DNA from: Trachelipus rathkii
Lineage: Eukaryota; Arthropoda; Malacostraca; Isopoda; Trachelipodidae
DNA: 64,000 nt
Direction: 5' to 3'
NCBI GenBank assembly: GCA_015478945.1
Contig: JABUQX010002402.1
Coordinates: 1 to 64,000, forward strand
The notes below the pieces were generated by a model. It searched no databases and was not told the origin of the DNA. It was given only the letters and a program-made list of their open reading frames with translations. Position numbers and translations under genes: made by a program. Below, in pieces: positions 1 through 11,145 of this stretch. The first letter of the stretch is position 1. Each line of letters starts with the position of its first letter.

Positions 1-707
1 CATACATCGGCACCCTCCTACCCCAACTTTGGTTGATGAAGACCAGCCTTGAGGAGAAGAGTGAAAATATTCATCTTGTGTATGCAAGGCCACTAGTACA
101 GGCCCTCCTCAGTGGCTATGAAAAGAGGTTTGGCCACCTCTTTCAGAATAGGGATCTCCTTATGGCCACTGCCCTTCACCCCTCCTTCACCCTTAAGGCC
201 CTAGAAAGCATTGCACCTGACATGGTGGAGGAGATCGGGGACAGGATTACCCGGAAGATAGGGGACTCCATCAAACCCACTGAGAAACAGCAGCAGCGTC
301 AGCTTGGCCAGCCAACAGAAAAAGAACCCCACAATTCAGACGCACTCCTATTCAGTAAATTGTTTTCTAGAGTATTGGTACGCAGAGCAAGCCAGCAACA
401 GGATGTGGAAATCGTCATACGAAAGTCCATGGAGGAGTGGGTGCCCTCTCAAGAAGATCCGAGCTGTTCCTGTTTCCCCAACCAGCATAGGGAGATATGG
501 ATAGATCTATTTATAAAATATAATACCCCCATTCCTAGTTCAGCAGCTGTGGAGAGGTGCTTCAGCGCGGGTGGGGACATCCTCAGGGCCAAGAGATCGT
601 CCTTGAAGGAGGAAAGGTTTGAGGACCTTCTTTTCCTCAAAGGAAATATGGACCTCCTGCAGGAAGTGATTAGCCAGGAGGACATGGAGGAGGAAGAGGA
701 CCTATAG
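1..707 (+). CDS. hAT transposase, C-terminal part of last exon (partial, left-arm copy)
   Basis: The frame is open from position 3, with no need for a start here, to the TAG stop at 705-707. It encodes the C-terminal third of a hAT-family transposase. The hAT dimerisation signature is clear near the end: SSAAVERCFS, whose glutamate aligns with the third catalytic acidic residue of hAT enzymes, followed by AGGDILRAKRSSL and a DLLFLKGN helix, then an acidic tail. From the shared methionine onward the protein is identical to the right-arm copy at 19,947-20,653 on the minus strand. All upstream exons lie outside the window, so this copy cannot be judged complete. Confidence 0.9.
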   Translation, partial: YIGTLLPQLWLMKTSLEEKSENIHLVYARPLVQALLSGYEKRFGHLFQNRDLLMATALHPSFTLKALESIAPDMVEEIGDRITRKIGDSIKPTEKQQQRQLGQPTEKEPHNSDALLFSKLFSRVLVRRASQQQDVEIVIRKSMEEWVPSQEDPSCSCFPNQHREIWIDLFIKYNTPIPSSAAVERCFSAGGDILRAKRSSLKEERFEDLLFLKGNMDLLQEVISQEDMEEEEDL

Positions 708-996
708 CTATGAAAGTATTTAACTATTTATGTAGTTAACATTTAATAAAAAAATTAAATAAATCTGTTTTACTATCTTATAAAAGGTTTAAAATGTAAA
801 GGCATGCTTTCGTTATCGCGCAAAAGTTTACTTTGTAATTTAACGGTATCGCCGTAGGATAGCCGAATAGCCGCATAGTTAATGCCGCACTGAGGTTTTC
901 AAAAATGCAGTCGGATAGCCGACGACGCACTAGTTAGGTGGCAAAGCCGAATAGCCGATGACGGACCTCGAAAAATTATAGCCGCGCCCAGCTCTG
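1..996 (+). mobile_element. hAT transposon, left-arm copy, 3' part only (cut by window edge)
   Basis: This is the mirror copy of the complete element at 19,658-24,630. It holds the last part of the transposase exon, an AT-rich 3' flank, a subterminal region rich in AGCCGAATAGCCG (about 840-980), and the terminal inverted repeat ending GCCCAGCTCTG at 996. Beyond the terminus the flank reads GACTCACTTATTTG where the right arm has GTTATTTG, so a few bases were gained at the junction in this copy. Confidence 0.85.
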
Positions 997-1300
997 GACT
1001 CACTTATTTGTAATAATGATAATATATTACATCAGAAATAAAAGAAACATGTTTGAAACATGATCTTTTGTTGACATTTTTTAGTGTAGAAATTTGGAAC
1101 AGATTAGCCTTGCTATGATATTATTATTCTAATTTTTTATTTCTATTGAAATTAAATTACTTAAATATCCAAAAAAATTAAGAAATATATATAAAAAAGC
1201 AAAAAATTAAAACAAGCAAAAAATCATGATTTTTTGGAGCAAAATATCAAGTGAAAAAATCAGTTGAAAAAATCAATTGATTTTTTCCGTGCCATCCCAT
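997..1300. mobile_element. Flank of outer hAT-like MITE, left-arm copy
   Basis: This is the mirror of 19,362-19,649: an AT-rich segment with repeated AAATCA/TGATTT motifs ending TTTTTTCCGTGCCATCCC. In the right arm the end reads CAGGGATGGCACGG, a hAT-like terminus. Here the last bases are altered (CCCAT instead of CCCTG), so this copy of the terminus is damaged. No gene is seen. Confidence 0.5.
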
Positions 1301-1305
1301 AATTT

Positions 1306-1811
1306 ATATTATTATATTTTATTATTTAATTTTATATTTCATTTATTATTATTTTGTTATTTATTTATTTTATTATTTATTTTATTATTTATTTATTTAT
1401 TTATTTATTTTATTATTTATTTTATTGTTTATTTAATTATTTTTATTTATTTTTTTTTATTATTAATTATTTATTTATTATTTATTTTATTATTTATTTA
1501 TTTATTTCTATTTCATTTATTATTTTTATTTATTAATTTATTTATTTTATTATTTATTTACCCTGTCCGTTTATCTATGGTGACATGATTTACACTTCAT
1601 AGAAAGTTACATTTTAAATGTTACATTTATTTATTCAAAAACTTATTCAAGTAATAACGAATTATATATATTTAATTTTTTTATTTTTATTTATTATTTA
1701 TTATTTATTTATTTATTAATTTATTTATTTATTTATTTATTTAAATATTTATTTATTAATTTATTATTCATTTATTTATTTATTAATTTATTTATTCATT
1801 TATTTATTTGT
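1306..1811. repeat. (TTTA)n/(TTAT)n low-complexity tracts
   Basis: Two long runs of TTTA/TTAT repeats (1,306-1,560 and 1,668-1,811) are separated by a short AT-rich spacer. Open frames through them are compositional (Phe/Ile/Leu/Tyr only) and not genes. The mirrored block is 18,871-19,361. Confidence 0.9.
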
Positions 1812-2754
1812 CCTAAATATCTGTCCTTTATAAAATATGATCCGTGGCGTAATTTTGTTTGTGACGAATTTTTTTTCGCGAATGTGTCGCGAATGTGATT
1901 TGAATATCGTTCTAAAATTATACACATATATGATTGATAATGAAAATAACTTTTTGGGCTTTAATAATTCCAAGAAGAGGAAGTTGGATAAGCCCACAAA
2001 AAAAAAAAAAAAAAAAAAAAAAAAACAAAATGGTACGATTTTCAATACAGGTAGAATAGTGTACAATTAAACAACAGGTCCTGATTATATTAGATTTTAT
2101 ATCTGCCGGCAGTTGATCCAAATCATGCACTAAAAAAAACTAAACCCATTTGTCCTAAGAATTGCTATCCAAACTCTCTCAGGAGGTCCAATAAAGTCTG
2201 CTAGGTATTGTATTTTTTGGGGATTATAAATAGTGGTGTTAATAATTTGTGTATTTATTTTTTAAGTAAGTCAGTTCTTATAATTAATTTAGCACTAATA
2301 TTGGAATAGGCCAGAGTTGATAGCCTAACCCTAGGCCAACTTAGGAGATTTACTGGTATATACTGTTGGGTTTGCAGTGTTTATTTTGTTTTATAAATAA
2401 ATGTTCTGTGTTTCACACTGACAGTTTTTAATAAACGTAAATTTGGACAGAACAATGGAATGTTGATAATTCATGCAAAATTATTGATTTATCGGAAAAA
2501 TATTAATTGCAATCATATATAAAAAATCGGAACAAAGCATCGAAAGCGATATCCCTGAAAAAATGAGAAAATTAGCCATTTAAAATTTTCGGAATGTTAT
2601 TTTTTATATTTTTCTTTAAAATAGATTCGTAAAATCAAGCCCCCTAAAAAAAAACTTAAAAATTATAATTTTTTAAAACCATTTTTGTAAATGAAATGTT
2701 TATAATTTTAATATACTAGCTATATACGTGAACTCAAGTCAGTAATACTAAACA
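1812..2754. other. AT-rich intergenic sequence with poly(A) tract
   Basis: No gene is recognised. A poly(A) run lies at about 1,998-2,025, mirrored as poly(T) at 18,655-18,682; it may be the tail of an unrecognised retroposon. The remainder is AT-rich DNA without extended open frames and is shared with the right arm. Confidence 0.6.
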
Positions 2755-4570
2755 ATTACCAATGTTGATTCAAATGTGATTGTGCATGTGGGTACAAATG
2801 ATATAGGACATAGAAGGTCAGAAGAATTAATAGCAGATTATAGGAGATTGATTCAGAAGATGAAAGCTAGTGGAAGAAGGTGCATGATTTCTGGGATTTT
2901 ACCTAGGTTAGGTGCAGGTCAGGAATGGGGGAGTAGGGCTTTAGGTGTAAATGAAAGGGTTAGGCAATTGTTTTTCAGAAAATATTAGGGTTTTTGGATT
3001 TGTGCAGAGAATTTCTGGATAAAGATCTTTTTGCAGCAGATGGAGTTCACTTGAGTCGTAAAGGTGTTGGGCTTTTCAGTACCAGTTTGGAGACTTGTTT
3101 AGCAAAAAACTAGGTAAAGTTGGGGATGATGAGCTAAATCTGGATATGAATAATAGCAATGGTAACTGTAATAGTGGTGAGATAAATAAAACTAGTGTTG
3201 TTACAGGTTCAAATAATGATGATAGCAATAAAAATAACAGCATTTTGAATATCAAATGCTTTTACACAAATGTTCATAGCCTTAGAAATAAAAAAGATGA
3301 GCTCATTAGTTATATCATAAATGAGAATCTATATATTATTTGCATAACTGAGGCATTAGTTAATGAAAAATAATATGGAGACTCCTTTCAGGAATATGAA
3401 ATAGATGGATATTCACTTTATTTATACCAGCATAGAGGAAAGAAGGGTGGGGGTGTGGCGCTTTATATTAAAAGCAATATTCAATCTGTATTAATGACTG
3501 ACTTTAAAACTAATCATGATATTGAATCTGTGTGTGTAGATATCCTTATGTACAATAAATCATATAGAATAGGGGCATTTTATAGACCTCCTGGCCAGAG
3601 TCAGGAATTAGACGCGGAAATTGTGAAGGAAATTGAGACAGCATGCCACAGTAAAGAAAAAGGTATAGTCATAATGGGTGATTTTAATTTTCTTGGCATT
3701 CAATGGGATTCCTTGTTTAATACGGACCATATTAGTTCTGTATTTATAAATTGTATACTAGATAACTTTTTGAGCCAGATGGTCCATGAACCCACAAGAC
3801 ACAATGCACTATTAGTCTTAATATTAACTAACGATGAAAGTATGGTGGATGAGATTAGAGTTGAGGAGAATTTAGGACTTTGTGACCATAATATAATTAG
3901 ATTTAATATGAATGTGATATCTTTGCCCAAATTGCAAGCTAATAAGGAAAAAATCTTAGATTTCCGAAATGGCGATTTTACCAAATTTTGAGACATGCTT
4001 AGTATAACTGACTGGGATAAAGAGTTTAAAGACCAAAACTGTTTTATCATGTGGGAACATTTTAAGCAAATTTTAATGAATATTCAATCAGTATGTTTTA
4101 AAGATAAACCCATTAGGGTGGCAAAGAGAAAACCTGTTTGGTGGAATAGAGAGATAAGAGATAAAATCAATGAAAAGCATAGATGTTTTAAAGTATTCAA
4201 GGGTAGTAATACAGAAGATGATTTAGATACACACACACAAGAGGTGCCTTGTTCTCTCATGAAAATTGTGTGAAAATCGGAGACTCAAGGATCACTCGTC
4301 ATGGTACCTCCTTTCCAGCCACATCTAGTTTTGTGGAACTCCTTGCCTTCTTTTATTTTCCCCGCAATATCAATCTTCTTATTTTAAGTACTGTGTCTGC
4401 GCCCACCTGAGGGAATTGCGTAAGGGACAGGCCTGGGTTTACTTTTTAATTTATTTTAATTTTTGTTTTTCTTTATATAATTTATTTATATATTTATTTT
4501 TTTGCCCCCTCCTTTTGAAAAGGGCCCTGCCTGTGAGTGGTGGTATCGTGTATATAAAAAAAAAAATATA
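2755..4570 (+). pseudogene. Non-LTR retrotransposon fragment: SGNH/GDSL-like plus APE-type endonuclease, RT missing
   Basis: From 2,755 the frame reads VDSNVIVHVGTNDIG, the conserved block of the SGNH/GDSL-like domain found upstream of the endonuclease in some LINE lineages (CR1/L2-like). After a frameshift near 2,980, a second frame carries an apurinic-type endonuclease: TNVHSLRNKKDEL at 3,266 onward, CITEA, KGGGVALYIKS, AFYRPPGQ, IMGDFNF near 3,680 and LCDHNIIRF near 3,885. In-frame stops at about 3,371 and 3,989 interrupt it. It ends in a WWNREIRDK segment at about 4,140; no reverse transcriptase follows. An untranslated tail runs to about 4,570 before AT repeats. It is therefore an internally deleted, dead copy. 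Clade placement is inference from motif order. Confidence 0.85.
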
Positions 4571-4805
4571 TATATATAGTTAAGTATAAGTAAAATATTT
4601 GTAAGTACATATGATCAGCCAGTGAAAAAACGGTTTTTTTAAAATTTGTTTTTTTTTTTAAAAACACGTTTTTTTTAAAACAAAATGTTTTTTTTTTGTT
4701 TTTTTTAAAAATTACCTATTTTTATTTATTATGAAAGATTTTTTAAATTATACAGTAGTACCATACCCCTTCTAGGCCTAAATATAATATTATACGGATT
4801 TTATA
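4571..4805. other. Homopolymer-rich spacer
   Basis: The spacer consists of runs of T and A with repeated AAAACG/GTTTTTT motifs, followed by a short unique stretch (CATACCCCTTCTAGGCC). No gene is seen. It is mirrored at about 15,870-16,110. Confidence 0.6.
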
Positions 4806-4839
4806 TATGTACAGTATTAATATTTATATATATATATAA

Positions 4840-4878
<39 letters not shown>

Positions 4879-4925
4879 ATATAGTATATATATTATATAT
4901 ATATATATTATTATATATATTATTA
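4806..4925. repeat. (TA)n microsatellite, left arm
   Basis: An imperfect TA tract with occasional TAATA interruptions, directly upstream of the second LINE fragment. The mirrored tract is 15,738-15,850. Confidence 0.95.
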
Positions 4926-7665
4926 TCAAAAAAAGGATGTATAACAGGTGGTTTTGGAGGTGTCCAGGAGAAAATGAGAATTGGGTAGGAAGGTGATGAT
5001 TCTGTGAGGGGAGAGGTGTGTGTGAAGTAATACTTTCTTTAGACAACCAAGAGTTGCCTTTAGTCTATATTTAGAATTTGGAGAAGGTTTGAGCTGTTAA
5101 CCAAGTATGAAAAGTATTTGATTGATTTTGTGTTGATAAAGAAGGGAATGTTGAAGTATGTGCTGATTTTTAATTCAGTAAGGGGGTTTAGGGATGGGAT
5201 TATCGGATCATTATGTTGTTTTATGAAAGATTAAGCTAGTGGGGGCTTGGTATGGAGCAGGAAGATGATAGAAAGGAAGTTTGTAAAATTAAGAGTGAGA
5301 AGTTAGTGAACAAGGTAATAAGGATTAAGTATGTAAGAACACTCGCAAGTAAAATCAGTTGAATGTGAACAAGTTGAAAACTGAATAAATCTGGAAGCAA
5401 TGAAGGAAGAAGTTGTTAGCAGTGCAAAGAAGTATGTGGGCGTGCTTAAATAGGAAGTAAGAATGATTAACAGTGAGTGGTGGAATGAAGAGGTGATGCA
5501 AGCGGTTAAAAGTAAAAAAGAAGCGTGGTTGAATGTACTAAAAGCAAATGATGAAGTTTCAAAAGAAGGTGCTTGGAATTATTTAAGGAGAATAAAAAAA
5601 GGAAGACTAAAGATGCATATGTAAGAGAAAAGAAGAGGCAAATGAAACAGTTGCAAGGAGGATGAATGGGGACATTACAAGGGAATAGGAAGCTCTTCTG
5701 GAAGGAAGCGCGAAAGGTTAAGAATTAGAATAAGGGGAACCTGCTTAGAATAATGAATAGGGATGGTGTTTTTGTAATTGATGAAATGGATGTGAGTGGA
5801 GTGTGGAAAGGATGGTGCTTTGAAAAATCTGGATAATATTGGCAGTAATGATAAGGTGATAATGACTGTGTGTGGGTTTGATGGTACAAGAAGGAATAGG
5901 TATTTTGGGGATGAGGTTATTAGCAAAGAGGAGGAAATGGGTAGAGTGAGAAAGTTGAAGAATGGTAAATCTGCAGGTATAGATGAAATTACTGGTGAAA
6001 TGATCAAGAACGGAGGCAAGATGGTGATTGATTGGATATGGAAGATTGTTTAAATAAAGCGTTTATGGAGGGTATAGTTTCGAGGGATTGGAGGAGAGCA
6101 GTAATAGTACCTTTATATAAGGGTAAGGGAGATAAAGGGAACTGTAGAAATTATAGGGTATTTAGTTTATTGAGTGTTGTAGGGAAGATATATGCTGGTG
6201 TTTTGGTCGAAAGAGTGCGCAGAGTGACTGAAGGACTGATTGGTGAAGAACAAGGTGCGTTTAGGAGTAGTAGAGGATGTGTGGATCAAATCTTTACATT
6301 GAAGCAAATGATAGAGAAAATGAGGGAGAGGAAAAATAAATTGTATTTAGGTTTTATGGATTTGCAACAGGGGTATGATAGGGTTAATAGGGAAGGTTAT
6401 GGCGGGTTTTTTTGATATATAGGGGTGGGGGAGTGTTTTGAAAAAAAAAAAAATATTTATAATGAAGGGGGGTGTGTGTAAGAATAAATTGTGTCAAAAG
6501 TGATTGGTTTAGTATTAATAGCGGAGTGAGGCAGGGTTGTGTTATGTCTCCTTGGTTATTCAATTTGTATATGGATGGGGTTATGAAAGAATTGAAGGTG
6601 GGCGTGACAGGAAATGGTGTTAGAATGATGGAGATGAGTGGAGGGTGCCCTACCTATTATATGCGGATGATTTGGTTTTGTGTGGCGAATCTGAAGAGTT
6701 TGAGAGGATTGGTAGAGAGATTTGGCAGGGTGTGTAAAAGGAGGGGTTTGAAAGTAAACGTAGAAAAGAGTTAGGATGTTATGGTTGTAGTGAGGACAGT
6801 CCTCAGTGTTTTGAAGTTATGTCAGATGGTGGCAGCTGGAACAAGTGTTGAGTTTAAATATTTAGGGTATATGTTGGATGAGAGGGAACGGATGATGCAG
6901 AGTTTAGTAGGAAAGTTGTGAAATGGCAGGAAGGTTGGTTGGTGCAATTAAATCGTTGGTGAATAAAGGAAGGGACTAAGGCTTTAGTGCGCTAGGGTCT
7001 TACAATGGAGGTATGTTGTTACCTGTTATTGTATAGTAGTGAGACGATGGTCTGGAAGATAAGAAGTATAGATCTAAGTTCAATGTGTTCAGATGGACAA
7101 TCTTAGGGGCATGCTGGTGTGCAGAAGAATGATTAAAATGAGGACATGAACATATTAGAGGACTTGTGTGGTGTGAAGAAAGGGGTAAACGAGAGAATAA
7201 ATGAAAGTATGTTGAGTGGTTTCATGTGGAAAGATGAATGATAGTCGGTTAGCTAAGTGTGTTGAAAACCGACGGGCTGGGAGATCGAAGAAAAAGTGAA
7301 TTGCAGTCAGTAAACGAATGTCTGCAAGGAGAGAAATGTGAGTTTGGCAGAGCGAGAATAAAGGGGGGCATAATAAGAGAGAATGGCGGCGTTTTGTGAG
7401 GGTGATGGTTGTGCCCACCTGGGTCAAGGGATGAACCCTTACACTGATGATTTTTTACCAAGTGAGGGTCCGTTCGCAGTCCCGTGCAGCTATGGGTGGG
7501 ATTTCTGACGTTGCGACGAGTCCTTACTAATTTAATGGAAACAGAGGGGGGGCGGGGCGGGGTAAGGCTGGGCTTTCTTTTCGGACTTTTGTCATATTCT
7601 TCTACTGCTTTTCTTTTCTGATGCTTGTTACGCACTTTACCACCAGTCTTGGGATTCAACTATTC
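4926..7665 (+). pseudogene. Non-LTR retrotransposon (LINE) with reverse transcriptase, degenerate, left arm
   Basis: The endonuclease end is decayed but leaves a GSDHYVV-like trace near 5,210 and WWNEEVMQAVKSKKEAW at 5,480. The reverse transcriptase follows in broken frames: KNGKSAGIDEITGEMIK (5,960), RRAVIVPLYKGKGDKGNCRNY (6,090), EEQGAFRSSRGCVDQI (6,247), FMDLQQGYDRVNR as motif A (6,353), SGVRQGCVMSPWLFNLYMDG as motif B (6,515) and LLYADDLVLCGE as motif C (YADD at 6,660-6,671, in another frame). A C-terminal region follows to about 7,440, then a tail to about 7,665 (GTGCCCACCTGGG...). Many frameshifts make it non-functional. A 3' fragment of a related element lies at 20,790-21,200. Confidence 0.88.
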
Positions 7666-7670
7666 ACAGA

Positions 7671-7683
7671 ATAATATATATAT

Positions 7684-7715
<32 letters not shown>

Positions 7716-7934
7716 ATATATATATAAAATATATATATATACTATATATATTATATATATTAGGGATGCCGGATAGTGAATTAGCCGGATAGCCGGATAC
7801 CAGATATCCGGCTGGAAGTTAAAGCCGGATACCGGATATCCGGCAGTCTGGTATATATTATATTATATATATATATATATATATAATATATTATATATAT
7901 ATATATAATATATATATATATATATAATATAAAT

Positions 7935-7967
<33 letters not shown>

Positions 7968-7979
7968 ATATATATATCC
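7671..7979. repeat. (TA)n tracts flanking a MITE, left arm
   Basis: Imperfect TA repeats at 7,671-7,762 and 7,853-7,979 surround the small CCGGATA element. The mirrored arrangement is at 12,654-12,970. Confidence 0.95.
7764..7852. mobile_element. Short CCGGATA-rich MITE (left arm copy)
   Basis: About 90 bp begins TAGGGATGCCGGATAG and ends CCGGATATCCGGCAGTC. It is made of direct and inverted copies of GCCGGATA and GATATCCGGC, so it can fold on itself. The mirrored copy at 12,788-12,885 ends CCCATCCCTA and begins CAGGACTGCC. Such ends resemble hAT termini (CAGGGATGG type), and TA-rich flanks are a plausible insertion site. A hAT-derived MITE is the best guess; no target duplication can be read inside TA repeats. 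Confidence 0.5.
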
Positions 7980-9500
7980 TCTAGTTTGATCTGATGGTTC
8001 TGTTGCTAATCTCCAACTGAAATGGCCAATTCTCTTCGGACTTCCTATTTTCCTTCTAACTTCAACCCTGGACAAATTCTGGCATTCCTCATCCTCCTCC
8101 TCTCCTCTCAAGTGTCCTATGCCTTGCCTGTGATTACATTTGATCGGGTGCATGCGCTCCTGAAATCTATGAAACGTTAGGAAGGCAGGTGGCCTGGACG
8201 GCATTCCTCCCCGTTTGAGGGAGTGTGCTTCGTGCTATCCCCGCCCCTCGTTCAACTATAGTCTCTATGTCTCAATACAACACTTTCCCTCAGTGTTGGA
8301 AGCACCCACATGTCCAACCTGTTCCGAATAAAGGAAGCCGCTCTGATCCTTGCAACTATCGCCCTATAGCTCTCACTGTATTCTATCTAAGATCTTTGAA
8401 ACACCTTCTCAACTCTCATTCTTAGATCATCTGAAACTCATTCACTTCTTTCTGATCAGCCGGTATGGCTTTCGGCCGCTCGGAGGTCTACTGTTGATAT
8501 CTTTCCTATCTTACTGAATTTATGGTTTCCCGCTCTTTAGGAACTTACGGGAGATTTGCGTTGGTGCGCTTGACATATCCAAAGCATTTGACCGGGTATG
8601 GCACGTGTCAATGCTCTCCAAAGCTTCCTTCCCCTTTTGGGGTTCTCCTTCTTATTTGCTTACTTATGTCTAGTTTTCTTTCAAACTGCTCAATATCGGC
8701 TGTTGTTGATGGGGGTGACTTCTTCTTTCATTTCTGTCAATAGTAGTGTTCCTCAGGGTTCTGTCTTATCTCCTACTTTATTCCTCTTTTCTTAAAATGG
8801 ATCTTCGTTCACCTGCACGATATAAACTCTATTCCTCTCATATGTGATACTCGCCCTTCATTCTTCAACTCATTTCAAAATTCTGCTCCTCTTTTACTTT
8901 CTAGAATGTCTCTCGTTCTTAATCTTTTCCGATTTATCTCTCGCTGATCTGTATAGGATTTACGGGTGGGGTCGTCTCAACCTTGTGAAATTCAATTCTT
9001 TAAAAACTCAACTTCTACAAATCTTCCTCTCTAAGACACCTTCTAACTTGCCTATCTCTTTCGACGGTTTTCTCGTCTTTCCTGTTGACAATATAAACAT
9101 CCTTGGCCTTAACATAGACAAAAAAATGTCTTGGAAACCTCGCATCACAACGGTTGCTAGGGCGGCCTAAAAAAAACTGGGAGTTCTGTTTAGACTGCGA
9201 GACTTTTTTTCCTCTTCTCAGTTACTCCAGCTATACAAGGGCCTCATCCGCCCTTGTATGGAGTACTACTGCTCTCATATCTGGGGGTTCTCTGGCTTCC
9301 CCCGGCTTTTAGATAGGGTCGAGTCAAAGGCCAAAAGACTTATAAACTGTTCTGTACTTTCCACTTCACTTTTGGCGCGATGTTGGTGCTTTATCTCTTT
9401 TCTATAGGTACCGCAGCGGTAGGTTCTCGAGGGAACTTCTCACTCGCGTACCACCACCATTACGTCGCCCTCGTAGCACTAGGACTACCCGCACTACCAA
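7980..9500 (+). pseudogene. Second-lineage LINE reverse transcriptase fragment (Jockey/CR1-like), left arm
   Basis: The RT frames are broken but readable: KAGGLDGIPP (8,187), NTFPQCWKHPHVQPVPNKGSR (8,279), SNYRPIAL-type block (8,350), ALDISKAFDRVWHV as motif A (8,565-8,607), SSVPQGSVLSPTLFLF as motif B (8,743). Motif C (YADD) is destroyed by an indel near 8,845. Then come WGRLNLVKFNSLKTQLL (8,965), INILGLNIDKKMSWKP (9,090), and a thumb/C-terminal region with LYKGLIRP and CSHIWGFSGFPRLLDRVESKAKRLINCS (about 9,230-9,350). The element stops abruptly at about 9,500 next to unrelated sequence. It is a dead copy; the clade is inferred from the motifs. Confidence 0.85.
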
Positions 9501-10320
9501 AAATTTCTAACTAAATAAATCGTATAGTGGTCAAAGAACAGAATAAACTTCTACACATGCGTTGTGTCTAATTTCTAAATACAACATTGTTGTTGTTTTG
9601 CTTGATCCTCAGAAGTCAGATGTATTCGTAGAAATTGTTTTTTTACAGATATAAAGAACTTCGAGAGCCTTTCAGATGCTATTCTTCATTACTCCAATAC
9701 GACTCACTCAATAGTTATAAACTGTTTTTATCAAAATATCTAACTAGTCAAACTCAAATCTCAAATAAAAATATTGCTTGTATCAAAGGTTAGCTATATG
9801 AATCTGGTTTAATAAATCGTCCCTAAATCTTTGTTATGTTTTCAAAACGGTTACCTTTTACTCTTCAATATAAGGCAGACAAATCAAGACAACTTTTATT
9901 TAACAACAAAAAGCTATGTAAATCCAAATTGTCAATTGAGCCTAAATATCTAAGGTTTCCATTAATATTTCTCAAAGTCGATTGTAATTACTATTAAAAC
10001 GTTATAAGGTTTAATGTATCAAACTAGTGTTATCAAACTTCAAAGTATTCAGGCCTTCATTCCACCCTCTTGCTGTTGTGAGTCAATTAAATATCTCACA
10101 TTAAATAATGCCACAATCAGAAATATGCACATTAATCGTACAACACTCAATTAAGAAAAGTACAACCCTACACACAAAACCAAATACTAAACGCTAACAA
10201 CCAACAACCACACAAAAAAATACCACTTACAACCAAATCCCTCAACATCACAATCCCCACACAAGTGCACACTACAAGCAACTGTAAACCCTCATCCGAG
10301 TTGGAACAACTAAAAATCGA
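9501..10320. other. Inner spacer of palindrome, left side
   Basis: No gene is recognised. It is AT-rich DNA matching 10,371-11,145 in reverse complement, but poorly: the stretch 10,140-10,295 is strikingly C/A-biased (for example ACAACCCTACACACAAAACC), whereas its mirror 10,380-10,500 is ordinary. That bias is unlike any other part of the arm. Confidence 0.6.
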
Positions 10321-10370
10321 TACCACAATTAAATTATATAACTAAAGTTGAAAATAATTTAATTGTGGTA
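10321..10370. repeat. Hairpin at the centre of the palindrome
   Basis: TACCACAATTAAATTA at 10,321-10,336 pairs with TAATTTAATTGTGGTA at 10,355-10,370, leaving an 18-nt loop. The pairing extends outward through ATCGATT and the GTTGGAACAAC / GTTGTTCCAAC blocks. This is the symmetry point of the 20.7-kb inverted repeat. Confidence 0.9.
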
Positions 10371-11145
10371 ATCGATTTTAGGTTGTTCCAACTCGGATAT
10401 TACAGTTGGATTGCCAAGCTTGATTGAGTTGAGAATTTCGTAATTATTTTGTGACTTAATAAGAGTTACTTTTTCTTTAATAAAATTTTACGCGATTAAT
10501 GCATATTTCTGATTGTGCATTATTTATAGTGAGATATTTTAATTGACTCACAACAGTTACAAGGTGGATTGAAGGTTTGAATACTTTGAAGTTTGATAAC
10601 ACTAGTTTGATAAATTATTTTAAATAGTTTTAATTAGTTTTAATACAACGACTTTGAGAAAATTAATGGAACCCTTAGATATTTAGGCTCAATTGACAAT
10701 TTGGATTTTACAATAGCTTTTGATTGTTAAATTAAAAGTTGGTCTTGATTTGTTGCCTTTATATTGAAAGTAAAAGGTAACCGGTTTGAAAACATAACAA
10801 AGATTTAGGGACGATTTATTAAACCAGATTCATATAGCTAACCTTTGATACAAGCAATATTTTTATTTGAGATTTGAGTTTGACTAGTTAGATATTTTGA
10901 TAAACACAGTATAACTATTGAGTTGATTCATATTGAAGTGATGAAGTATAGCATCTGAAAGACTCTCGAAGTTCTTATTTATTCTGTAAAAAAAAAAATT
11001 CTACGAATACATCTGACTACTGAGGATAAGCAAAACAACAACAATAGTTTTATTTAGAAATTAGACACACGCAGTGTAAGTTTTTCTGTTCTTTGACCAC
11101 TATACGATTTTATTAGTTAGAAATTTTTGGTAGTGCGGGTAGTCA
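10371..11145. other. Inner spacer of palindrome, right side
   Basis: Reverse complement of 9,501-10,320 with many differences. There is no gene, RNA or recognisable element. Confidence 0.6.

Noticed and set aside
1277..1588. 103-codon open frame of Phe, Ile, Leu and Tyr
   Set aside because: It is a translation of a TTTA/TTAT repeat; composition alone explains the absence of stops.
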